DNA of 64,000 nucleotides from Phallus indusiatus (Eukaryota > Basidiomycota > Agaricomycetes > Phallales > Phallaceae), in NCBI GenBank assembly GCA_027605045.1, contig JAQFWX010000080.1:1-64000 (forward strand), read 5' to 3'. Position 1 is the first letter of the stretch. Each line of letters opens with the position of its first letter. Under the pieces are notes generated by a model, which was not told the origin of the DNA, did not search any database, and was given only the letters and a program-made list of their open reading frames with translations. The translations under genes were made by a program, and so were the position numbers. Below are positions 11,944-22,162 of the stretch, piece by piece.

Positions 11944-14284
11944 TTAAGTCCAGTCGCCGCTCTCCAAACCAGCCTTACTGACTCGCCGAGAAGGTTGTAG
12001 GGTATTTTCGTCAACAGGTGCTCTTCTTTTATGTCGATATCGTCCGCTGCTATCCTTGATTTCTAGCTCTTGACCTTGATCCCCTACTCGGGAAACTAAA
12101 GTATCATTCGTCCCTGTTGGATTTGATGCTATATCGGGAGTCGATGCAAGACCTGGAGGCAGGCTTTCCCGCATATGTGCATTACGCCGCGCGCCAGGCC
12201 CATAGCCATAATTTGTGCCATAACCATGACCATCACCGGGACCTTCGTCATCGTCTGTCTTTGGGACAACCCCAATAGACTTCCCACCCAGCTCTTGTTC
12301 TTCAAAATTCATCAACTCCGACACAAATCCAATATTCGGTGAAATGCCTTTCCGTCGTTCTAAAACAAACGCGTACGCCTGCGATAGGGTCCAGTGATTG
12401 GCGTGAATCAAGTAGGCCATAACAGCTGTTACTGAACGTGATTTCCCAGCCTTACAGTGAACATACGTTGGGGAGGAGTGAAGACGAGCGTCATCTAAGA
12501 AAAATAACGACACTGAACCCCGTGATCTGAACTTGTCGGAGAATAATTCTCACCTAAACATTCGCATACTTCACGTACTCCTTGATTAACATTTTCTTCC
12601 TCAACTGTATCTCGCATGGCAATTTTTATATAACGCTCGAATGAGTTTCTGAGATCCAAACCATGATCATCAGGATCACATTCGGCAGCGAGATTTAGTA
12701 TGCGCTTTACACCCAAATCTTGCAGCTCCTGAACGTGTTCTTTTGTTGTTAACTCGGAGCCCAAGAATAGAAAATTAGGCAAAATGCAGGATACCGTGAA
12801 AGTTGGCACCTCAGATGTCGGTGATGTTGGAAGTGGTCGAGCGGTCATAGGTGAAGTGGGGCGAATAGATGGGCCAGACATTGCAGTAAAATAAGCGGTA
12901 ACAGGCGTTCGCAATGAGCCTTCCTCGATACCTTGATCGTGATGCATGAAGGAGGGTTGTCGCTGCGTAAATTCAGGAATGAGGGAGAACGAGGGGAAGA
13001 TATTTGTTTGGATCCCTCCGAAGGCGCAGGTAAAGCGAGCGTGCGAGATATTGTTGCAGGGTGAGGGTTATGAGTCTTTATCGATAATCTTCCAACAAAA
13101 GACGTATCGAGCCGATGGAGATTGGGAACACTTGCTTTGCGGATGCTGTATGAAGGAACGTCATGAAGGTTAGGTTGTGATGCGTGATGGTGTAGTTGCT
13201 GCCCGGTGGGAGTATGAGTGACAAGAGTATCGAGAAAGGGTTTCGTAAAAAGGGCAAACTGAGAGGGGGGATTGTTCGTGTCTAACAAGACAGATTTTGG
13301 AGACGAATCCGGAGAACTGCCTGTTATTGACGGAATGACTCGTGGTGTACGAGAAGTACTGTCTTCGGTTTGCGGGGAAGGGGTGGATCTGGGTGATTGA
13401 GAGAAGGTGGGAGAATGCTTAACAACGGAAGGTGAAACGATGGCAGCAATTGGAGAGAAATGATAATTATCATCCTCATCATTGTCATCCTCATCGGACG
13501 TGAGATATGAAGGAGCGTTTGATATACAACGGAATGCATTAATACCGCCATGCAAATACATGACTGTATTAGATGTACTTTGGAATATGCCATCAATTAG
13601 AGAAAGTAAATTCCAAGATAGAGCCGAGTCACGTTCGCGATCATCCATGTCTTCATCGTAAATAACCACGGCACCATCCCAAAGGCCCTGGCCATGGTCG
13701 GACAGCAAATCGTCCCATATTCGCCTCCCGGCTTCGGTAGTCACGAAGCTACGCAGTGAATGAATAGAAGTAACGCCGCCGGGTGCCTTGCGTTGGCGTT
13801 TGAGCATGAGGGATGGTATAATAATGTTGACACTTCCTGAGATGCGGGATGAATGGAACAGACCGGTATTGCGAGTGTCAATGAGAAGCGGCCGCCTTGG
13901 AGAAGATAATCGGCGGACAAGGGATTCAGGATAAATAACGTGAAACGGATTGACCGCAACAGGGCTACAGGTAGTTGAAGAAACAACACTTGGTGACCGC
14001 TGTCCCTGTCGTGAGGAAGACGATGAAATGGGACGAAGCTGCAGGTTTAGATGTACACTTCGTCGTAATTTCTCCAGAACGGCTAAGTCCTGGGCGAGTT
14101 TTTCATCTCCATCTGCAAATGCTGAGAAAGTTACGGAATCCGAGCTGGTTGAGCTGAGCGGGGTGTAATATCCATCTGGGGTATCAGGCGAAATTATAAA
14201 GTCATTGTTCAAAGAGTGTGCGTTGGGTGAAATAGTCAGTGTGGGTAGGTGCCTAGGCGGCAACTTTGTAGGCAGGCTGGCCAT
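11944..14284 (-). CDS. Dual-specificity MAP kinase phosphatase with N-terminal rhodanese-like domain
   Basis: Probable MAPK phosphatase (compare yeast Msg5, S. pombe Pmp1, Ustilago Rok1) that dephosphorylates the TxY loop of MAP kinases. Exon 1 is 14284-12554 and exon 2 is 12494-11944. They total 2282 nt, so one missing base gives 761 codons. A rhodanese/CH2-like domain lies at roughly residues 130-290, from NPFHVIYPESLVRRL and PLLIDTRNTGLFHSSRI to VMYLHGGINAF. The usual active-site Cys is absent at YLHGG, so it is probably a docking module, as in animal MKPs. A Ser/Pro-rich linker follows. The DSP domain then runs from ILPNFLFLGSELTTKEHV through ILNLAAECDPDD to the signature VHCKAGKSRSV, with catalytic Cys and Arg intact. 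A one-base frame break lies at AA 12949-12950. The intron splits the domain just before the signature. Confidence 0.88.
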
Positions 14285-14480
14285 AGCCGTTTTTTTTATT
14301 GAAAAAAAGACAGGCCAAAAAAAAAGATGGTGAAAGTGCACCCCGGAGTTGTATATTTAAAGTGCTAAGCTGCAGTCCTCGTTGAGCGGGAATAACACGT
14401 ATATTACAAATCAAAGTTACATAATTGATCAAGTCTTTACTACCTCTTGACTGATTCAGCTCCTACACATTTAGATCTTT
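14285..14480. promoter_or_regulatory. Bidirectional promoter, MAPK phosphatase / ARPC5
   Basis: The two start codons face away from each other with 196 bases between them. No specific site is recognised. Confidence 0.5.
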
Positions 14481-15125
14481 ATGGCAGACCGAGCTTTCAG
14501 AAAGATCGACATCGACATTTATGATGAGGATGTACTACTGGATTCAGAACTCTATGAGTCCGATCCACGAGATGCGAACCAAGCCCTCAGCGATGCGAGG
14601 CAAAAACAGGCTACCGTAAGAACACATTTGTCCAAGTGAGTCTTAATGTCGTATTGCTAGAAAAATGCGGAATCGTTTTTTTTGTGCTAATAGAGGTGAT
14701 TCTTCTGGCGCATTATTCACCATATTAGACGGTGCACCTTATGGCCCCAATGTTGAGGATGCAAAGGCACGTCGTAATTTGATGCTGCCAAAACGACATT
14801 GAAATTTCTGATTTCCAATTAGAATATTACATTACAGTCCCTATTATCTATCCTTAATTCGACCAAGTCAGGTGATATACCTACGATAGTGAAAACTTTG
14901 GATCCAGATTTGCAGGATACTTTGATGAAGTACATATACAAAGGCATGGCGACGTATGGAGCCAATGATGTCTCTGCTAACGTACTGTTGACATGGCATG
15001 AAAAAGTACATATCACCTTTTGTTTATTTGACACATAAAAGCTGACATCTTTCACAAACTAGCTGACAGAAGTAGCCGGGACTGGATGTATTGTACGAGT
15101 TATGACGGATCGTAGGACCGTATGA
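14481..15125 (+). CDS. ARPC5: ARP2/3 complex subunit 5 (p16-Arc)
   Basis: Smallest subunit of the ARP2/3 actin-nucleation complex, bridging subunits near Arp2 and ARPC1 in cortical actin patches. Exons 14481-14635, 14694-14766, 14823-15005 and 15063-15125 total 474 nt, giving 157 residues, normal for the family. Motifs: MADRAFRKIDIDIYDED at the N-terminus, NQALSDARQKQATVRTHLSK, GALFTILDGAPYGPNVEDAK, DLQDTLMKYIYKGMATYG, and the conserved end WHEKLTEVAGTGCIVRVMTD. Intron 2 begins with GC rather than GT (AAG|GCACGT). No nearby GT donor keeps the frame, so this is a probable GC-AG intron. The gene is transcribed away from the MAPK phosphatase. Confidence 0.95.
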
Positions 15126-15481
15126 CATATTTGACATTGTTATCGATAATTTATTCATACGGGAGCGGTTGACGAACCTTTCGAATGTTGTATTTCTGGG
15201 GATGCAAACTGATTCGAGCTTTGGGTCATCGTTCCCTTCCGTTATAAAGAGTATTTACGTAGATGTACTAGCTTTGTAAAACGTTGACAGTACTAAACGC
15301 ATTAGGCATCATTCGGCAATATCTATGATGTTGTCTATGATGTCGTGCCAATCTAACCACCGAAAGTTGGAGCTTGGAGACCTTATGAGTCCGAATATCC
15401 TAACGTATCCCGCCACCCCGCCGGATATTCATATACTCACATCCCCGGCTTGCTTTCCCGTCGCCATCACCCATTTTCAAC

Positions 15482-16995
15482 ATGTTGCACGGCAAACGAT
15501 CTTTCTCGTTGACAAAACATACACATCTCGACTCCCCAGCCTATGATGCAAGCGAAGGTAAGCATGTCCTTCCTTGAGATCTCCCGCTAAAGCCATTAAC
15601 CGACTTGTTGGTGTTATCAGAGGACAATGATCCACTCACCGATGACGGCGGATCCACAGTATCAATACCTCCCTCAAGGACACATCATGGAAATGCGCCG
15701 TCGTCATCCCTAGCGGTATCTTCGGGCTCCAATGTTCCTACAGGCTCTGCAGCACGGGCTCAACTGTTCCAGATGAAGAGAACACAACCTCATGTTTATC
15801 AGTCACATGTACATCCCCATACGCACCATGCATCCCGCATCACCGCCATCCTCTCGTCAGATGTTGATGATGGTGTCGATTCTCCAACATACGATGGCGA
15901 TGTAGAGTCCAGCTCAACTGCGGTAGCAAAAGAGAGGGACCTTCCCTCCAGTTCTGGTACACCTCTGGCGTCCCCGATCCTTGGTACTTCAAACGAAATG
16001 ACCCTTATGTCGAATCTCACCCTCTCTACCACGCAACATGAATATCAGGATGAAGTAAGTATCGCTGACCACCGAACTGCAGAACCAACTCCCACCACTA
16101 CCGCCCCCGGAGATGTCACCAATTATTCTGAAACCATTGCTTTCAATCCAAGCAGCTTGACTGAGGAAGAAATTCAATCCTGGGTTAGGAATGTCATTCG
16201 TGAATCCAATCTTGGCGGATTTTTCACTATCAATCCCCCACCAGTAGGGAGACCCGTAAGGATTTACGCTGACGGTAGCGTTCTAAATTTCCTTCTTTGT
16301 TATACATGACTTTGAGCTGATAAAAATGGGCTAGGCGTATACGATCTGTTCCATTATGGGTAAGGTTCATGTTGCTCCTTTATTAAGAATAATACTTTGA
16401 TTCCTTTGCAATCTCGTCAAGGCACGCGCTACAGTTACGTCAAGCCAAATTGTCTTTTCCGTCGGTTCATCTGATGGTAGGTGTATGCTCGGATGAAATA
16501 GTCAGCTTGCACAAGTCGGATACAGCGATGAACCACGAAGAACGGTCAGGAGTCTTGATACCCACATTCTTGTTATTCCAACTCAAACAACTGTTGTACA
16601 GCTGTGAATCCATCCGGCATTGCCGTTGGGCGGATGAGATTGTTAAGGAAGCGCCATGGGTGATAGACCAGGCCTTCTTGGACAAATGGGCAATTGACTA
16701 TGTCGCACACGATGAGGCCCCATATGCTAGCGGAGATCATGATGATGTGTACGCTTATGTGAAATCTCAGGGTAAGGAAAACATCAATGAATATGATTAT
16801 GAAGTTTTATTTAAAGGCGTGGTATACACAGGTAAATTTTTACCTACGCGAAGAACCCCGGATATATCGACCTCAAGTCTATTGGAACGTATTGTACGTT
16901 ATTATCGCCAAGGAACTTTTGATGCAAAATTGGAAAAGAATGGACATAGCGAGTTGAAAGCACAAGGGTCCAAATACGATAGCAACCGAAAATAA
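15482..16995 (+). CDS. PCT1: Choline-phosphate cytidylyltransferase (CTP:phosphocholine)
   Basis: Rate-limiting enzyme of the Kennedy pathway: CTP + phosphocholine gives CDP-choline + PPi, at the nuclear/ER membrane. Exons 15482-15557, 15621-16274, 16335-16359, 16422-16544, 16602-16771 and 16832-16995 total 1212 nt, giving 403 residues. A disordered Ser/Thr-rich N-terminus of about 210 residues precedes the catalytic core. The core reads [20 protein letters not shown] (nucleotide-binding HxGH), LMVGVCSDEIV, HEERCESIRHCRWADEIV, DYVAHDEAPY and GKFLPTRRTPDISTS. The last block normally reads RTxGxSTS; here the Gly is Asp. Two introns, 16545-16601 and 16772-16831, are 3n in length and stop-free. 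Removing them restores perfect family motifs. The C-terminal amphipathic lipid-sensing helix is short or absent: the protein ends about 40 residues after the RT motif. Confidence 0.94.
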
Positions 16996-17167
16996 GAGCA
17001 GGACTGTTCTTCGGTCAAAGCTTCGGCTAGACCTACCAGTTTTAACGTCGTAACTGAAGTGATTTACATATGTAGCAATACACGGTTTCCTATAATGATG
17101 TCAGGCTCTTTACATGTATATGGATCTAGTGAAAGCAGAGAAATACAAAATGGGTAAAACAGATAAA

Positions 17168-18239
17168 TTATTTCGTAGATGCAGGATTAGCAACGTAATC
17201 TTTTGTTAAATCGATGTCTTCTTTTAGATGAACATTTGTAATGCGAGTTGGCCGCTGCCGAATGGCTCCTTTCTTTCCTTTTTTCTTCGTTGTGGGTGGT
17301 TTAGGTATAACGGCTTCGGAGGCTGTTGCCTGCAGCCCCTCTAAAGTAATTGTGAGTAACTTATTGTAGTGGTAATATGAAAGACCGACCGGAGGCTAGC
17401 GACTTAAGAAGATCAGCATCTTCAGGAACAACCAATGATCTCCAAAGATCTTGAAACTCTACATTCCGGGTGGAGTTCTAGAACAAAAGTGTTGATGGCA
17501 TGACACACCATGAACACACACCTTGCTCTACAGGCATACCACCGGCTTCCTCAGTTGCCTTGACTTCGTTCCAAAATACAAGGCGCATTTGTCCGTCTTT
17601 TGCTGTCCTTGTGACAAGAACTTCACCTTCCTTCTCGAGCTCTTCAATGGCCTGTGGTGCTTCTTTCCAGGATTCCTTCAAAGACCGAACCGAAAGACCG
17701 CCACCGTTACGAGTATGACGCTGGATCTCAGTTAAAAGGGCGGCTTTCGTTGTGAAAGTATAATCATGCTGAAATTAGTTCAAAAAAAATTATCAGGTGT
17801 CGGAGATGATAATGATTGATACTCGATATGAATATAAGTCTGTTTTTGGATCATATATAATGCGATCATGAGATTTGAATTTTTCGAGAAGAATTGGGTC
17901 GGAAAATAAAGATGTGTCGGTAATGATTGCTAGTTCTTGAAGGCGCATTGGATTTCCATGATTCTTAACAACATTAAAGCAAAGATGCACCAAACGTAAT
18001 GAATTAATGTTGTACCTTCAGATAATTGACAGCGTACACTAATTGGGTCATCGTATTCTGACCGGTACCGGTGTCCGCTGGCTGCGAGTATACCACATCT
18101 ATAGAATACCACTGGTGAGTCGGCACGATCCACTCGAGACGCAGAAGACATTACTGGTCTTAGGTTTTGATTTCTTTTGCTTTTTAAATGGAGGCTCGTC
18201 TGCATTTGAGCTTACGGGAATGATCGTCGGCTGAGACAT
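17168..18239 (-). CDS. TFA2: Transcription initiation factor IIE subunit beta
   Basis: Small subunit of TFIIE, which recruits and regulates TFIIH at RNA polymerase II promoters. The ATG at 18239 starts MSQPTIIPVSSNADEPPFKK, a basic N-terminus. Winged-helix segments follow: QNTMTQLVYAVNYLK, NHGNPMRLQELAIITDTS, KFKSHDRIIYDPKTDLYSYR, then HDYTFTTKAALLTEIQRH, GGGLSVRSLKESWKEAPQAI, EGEVLVTRTAKDGQMRLVFW and VEFQDLWRSLVVPEDADLLK. The end is Lys-rich (KPPTTKKKGKKGAIRQRPTR) before TAA at 17168. I count about five introns; one starts after KTSN-region residues with a GTAATG donor. Length, near 285 residues, is normal. It shares an upstream region with PAN3. Confidence 0.92.
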
Positions 18240-18540
18240 GACGCGCAGATGATTACAATGCAACAAAGGCGAAGGCAGTCGTCGAGGCCGAAGTATGGAA
18301 GGGAATGCTATTATTATGTAATGTGACACATGCGTGACATGACTAAGCATGTGATTGACGTCATGAAATAATAACCGGTTTCGGCGTTTACCGAAGGCGC
18401 CTCGAGAAAGCTTTGCTAATAACAAATATTAGGTTAGGACAGTAGTAGTGATCGTCCACTCAGCGACCTCAGTGAGCACGACGAGCGACTGCACACACCT
18501 CTGGGCTGCAGGACTCGGTTAGCTACACTCTGCATCGCAC
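18240..18540. promoter_or_regulatory. Bidirectional promoter, TFIIE-beta / PAN3
   Basis: 301 bases lie between the divergent start codons. Direct inspection shows GACG/CGTC-rich words and no clear TATA box. Confidence 0.5.
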
Positions 18541-21339
18541 ATGGCTGCTTTCTTTTCACGACCGACTTCAGCTGCTGTCAAAATAATAGCACCTCCCCGT
18601 TCCGATGGTTCCCCAGCTCAGATCCAGTCAGAACAGCTGCGTCAGTTTTTTTTTGTCTGTTGTTTTTCTTTCAGCATTGTCCTAAAGCCTTAAAAAATGA
18701 TCTCAGAATCAAAACTATGCGGGAACATCTTAAACTTTGGGTATATGGCTCTTGTATCCTTTCTACAGTCAGATCTTGTCGTCCTGACTGAAACTCAGTG
18801 TGTGTCAATTCGAAGGTCTCGGCTGCATTTTCTACCACCCACCCGTGAGCCTCCTTCTATTCAAAAGATGTGCCACTTGAGTATTCCTTCCGAATAGAAA
18901 AAGAGCGAAACGGAGCGAGCGTCCACTTCAACAGAGTTGTATATGCTTTCTCTTCCTCGCCTTCTAGCTTTATTGAATTTTATAGTGCGAATATAGACTC
19001 CACGTTCCAGCGTGATCAACAGTCAAAGGGGGGGAACGCGCAAACAACCCAAAATATAAATGCGCCTGTCTTCGTGCCTAAAGGCGCCCTCTCAACCGAA
19101 GGTTTTTCCAGTGGTTCCTTGGGTCACACTGTGTTGAGTCTTCTTTCCAATCGGCACTATTGGTAATTGAGGGGTGTTTTAGACTTTCTCCCACAGCTGC
19201 TTATGATCATTATGATTCCTATGACGCTCCCCATCCGAATGTTGAGAAGGACAGCCCCCACCAAATTATACAAGGAATGCATAATATGCAGCTCGTGTGT
19301 ATAAGTCTGGCATTACGGTAGTTTTGTTCCCTCATAAGTCATCGTTAGAACAATTATGATGTTGGTGGCGATACAGTAATTAACAACGGATCGGTACCAA
19401 TGGGCGCAGGGGGGATGGGTGTTCAATTGGATAGTTACTATCCTCCGCCTGCGAATGGATTTGTTCGGCAACCAGTACGTACGCATTTTAAGCACTGTAA
19501 ATCTTCTTCGATGGCAATTTTTCCAGCTGAATTATCACCTTTACACTCCTCACACTTATAACACCAACACCAAATTGGATAACCCCCTCGCGTCCTTCTT
19601 CATGTCGGATACTCTTCGTCAAGATTTGACACAACGCTCTGAGACTACAAGGACAATTCTTCCTTTGCAAATGGTTAATTTACCTGACGAACTACAAGGA
19701 TATCATACCCTTGTATCTCTCGAGAACCCGGTGATGCCTAACGGAAAGGAACGCAGACCTAATTTTGGTAATTGGTACTCTTCGATATATAAAGCAATTT
19801 CTGCAACGGATGGATTAACCTATGCGCTTCGTCGTATTGAAAGTACGTAATACACTCATCGCTTTTGATTTGTTCATCAACCCCTCCCAGATTTCAGACT
19901 AATCAATGAGGCCGCTTTTGATGTAGTCGAGGTCTGGTCCAAAATCCGACATCCAAGTATTGTGTCAATGCACGAGGCATTTACCTCTCGAGCATTCGGC
20001 GACAACTGTGCGATTATAACCGCTTTCTTACCAGCGTAATATCGACATTCATTAATTTGGTCTAGCATTGATTGTATCTTATGATTATCATCCCTGTTCA
20101 GTAACCCTTTTCGATGCGCACCTGAAGCTCTCCTTGCAAACCCAAAGACCCAATAGCGCGCTTTCTAACAATCAATCATCTACATCTATTTCAGAAAAGG
20201 TTTTATGGAGCTACATTTCCCAAATTGGAAGTGCTATTCGAGTCGCTCATTTAGCAGGATTAGCAATACGTTTAGTTGATTCAACCAAAATTTTACTGAC
20301 AGGGAAAAATCGGTATGTCTTGTTTCTATTTGTTTTGTGGAATTTGGATGAATAGCAACTTAGTGTTCGACTTGGATGTTGTGGATTGGTTGATATCTTG
20401 ACTTACGACACACGTCAAGATGTACATCTGCTGCAAGTGAGTAATCGACATGTCATCAGTTCTCACTTGATTTACCTGTCAGTAGCAAGAAGATTTATTA
20501 CAGTTTGGGCGTTTGATTCTGGCTCTATGTTGTAATAATCTAATGGCGGGAAATAACTTGACAAAATCACTGGAAACAGTGACAAGAAATTATTCAGCAG
20601 ATTTAAAGGCTGTTATTATATTCCTTTTAGGAAAGCCAGCAGCACACAAGGTGAATATTCAAGAGAGCGTATTGGATTATAAACTTAAGGAGTCCATAGT
20701 CAATCAATCAATTATTTGATATGATAGGACAGCACTTAGTGCTTGAAATGGAGCCTTAGAATGGTACGCATCCATGACTTTATGTTTTAGATCACGTCAA
20801 AATTTAACAAAATTGCAGGCAAGCGGATAGGCTGGAAGGGGAATTGACGCGTGAGTTGGAAAATGGGAGGGTCGTGCGGCTTTTGTGTAAACTAGGATTT
20901 ATCAATGAACGTCCTGAGTGAGTTTCACTTCTGGTCTTCTCGTGTGCTCAACTTTAATTTAATATAGATTTCATTGCGCTCCTCGTTGGTCAGAAACTGG
21001 TGATCGTTATGTGCTACAATTATTCAGGGACTACGTATTCCATCAAGTGGATGAAAACGGAAATCCTATAATGAATCTCTCGCATGTGTTGACGTGTCTC
21101 AACAAGGTGAATAAGTTTTATCCCTCCCGTACTCGGATGATTTACACTACTGCTTAGTTGGATGCTGGGAGTGAGGAACGTATCATGTTGGTTTCGCGAG
21201 ATGAACAAAGCTGTTTGGTAGTAAGCTATAGGGAGCTCAAATCATGCATTGAGTCCTGTTTTAGGTCCGTACACACTTTCAATTATGATAGTAGTATTGA
21301 CACATTCTCAGTGAACTTGGTCGCCGAAATACTCGATGA
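18541..21339 (+). CDS. PAN3: PAN2-PAN3 deadenylation complex regulatory subunit
   Basis: Adaptor of the PAN2 poly(A) nuclease; it binds poly(A)/PABP and starts cytoplasmic mRNA deadenylation. The ATG at 18541 gives [20 protein letters not shown]. An N-terminal CCCH finger is rebuilt across two introns: [12 protein letters not shown] joined to [15 protein letters not shown] (C-x8-C-x6-C-x3-H). A PABP-interaction and linker region follows, with [12 protein letters not shown] and [20 protein letters not shown]. The pseudokinase domain spans [77 protein letters not shown] and [20 protein letters not shown]. The C-terminal knob ends at [20 protein letters not shown] and [14 protein letters not shown] end it at a TGA after a short last intron (TTTAG|T, then SELGRRNTR). 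Reading through instead would stop at 21442. HRD/DFG are degenerate, as is normal for PAN3. Confidence 0.92.
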
Positions 21340-22162
21340 TAATCAACCCCCCCCCCGTATTTTTGTGGCTAAGGTGTATTTGTATTTTGGTATCCTTATA
21401 AATTTATTAGGCCATATTAGAACTAGAACCAGGTTAATATAACGTACAGGTGAGGGTCGTGACATGTGAGAGAGGATAACAAAAATCGTTCCTGGGACGT
21501 TTCCGGCCTGTTTTTACTAGAAACGTTTGTTGCTTGTGCCTATCCAGGTATGTTGGCGGAACTACTGGGGCGTATATCACCAACCAGCGTTTAACCTATA
21601 TGAGTATATCCTTCCCGAAGGACGCGAGAAATCCTTACTACGCCCTCGCACAGTGTAGAAACTCGAACGCACTGACAATGGATACGAGCTTGTCGTGAAA
21701 AATCCAAACTCCTCCACGACCGTGACCAACACTAGTCATAAGTTGTACAAGTTCGGCCAGTTAGACCTGCTGTGCCTTCTCAGCGGTACTTTTGATGTAC
21801 TCCTCGACAATATACGCCTGAGACACTGACAGAGATCGAATTAAATGCATGCTGCCACGTTAATAACTATGGTGCACATTTTATCATTCGCAGAGATTCC
21901 ATCCAGATGGTTCATTTATAAGATAACTAAGTCATTCTGACAACTATTAGTTCAATTCATGTCTTTGGCGCCTCCTTGACTTTCAAAACAAAGTTCAGTT
22001 TAACATACACAACCAATGTAATAACTAGGAGCTATGGCAGCCGACGTTAAGCTAGCTCGTTTTATGACTACTTCTGAAAATGATCGTACAGTACTGTTTG
22101 TTATGCGGGCGTATAACCAAATCTGGAAAAACTACTAGCAATATGATAGTATAAAAATGTTT
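21340..22162. other. Intergenic between convergent PAN3 and TAF-like genes
   Basis: No gene or RNA is supported. A C10 homopolymer lies at about 21347-21356 in the PAN3 3' region. The rest is unremarkable mixed sequence. Confidence 0.55.

Noticed and set aside
13950..14168. Plus-strand ORFs inside the MAPK phosphatase gene
   Set aside because: Shadow frames of the conserved minus-strand coding sequence.
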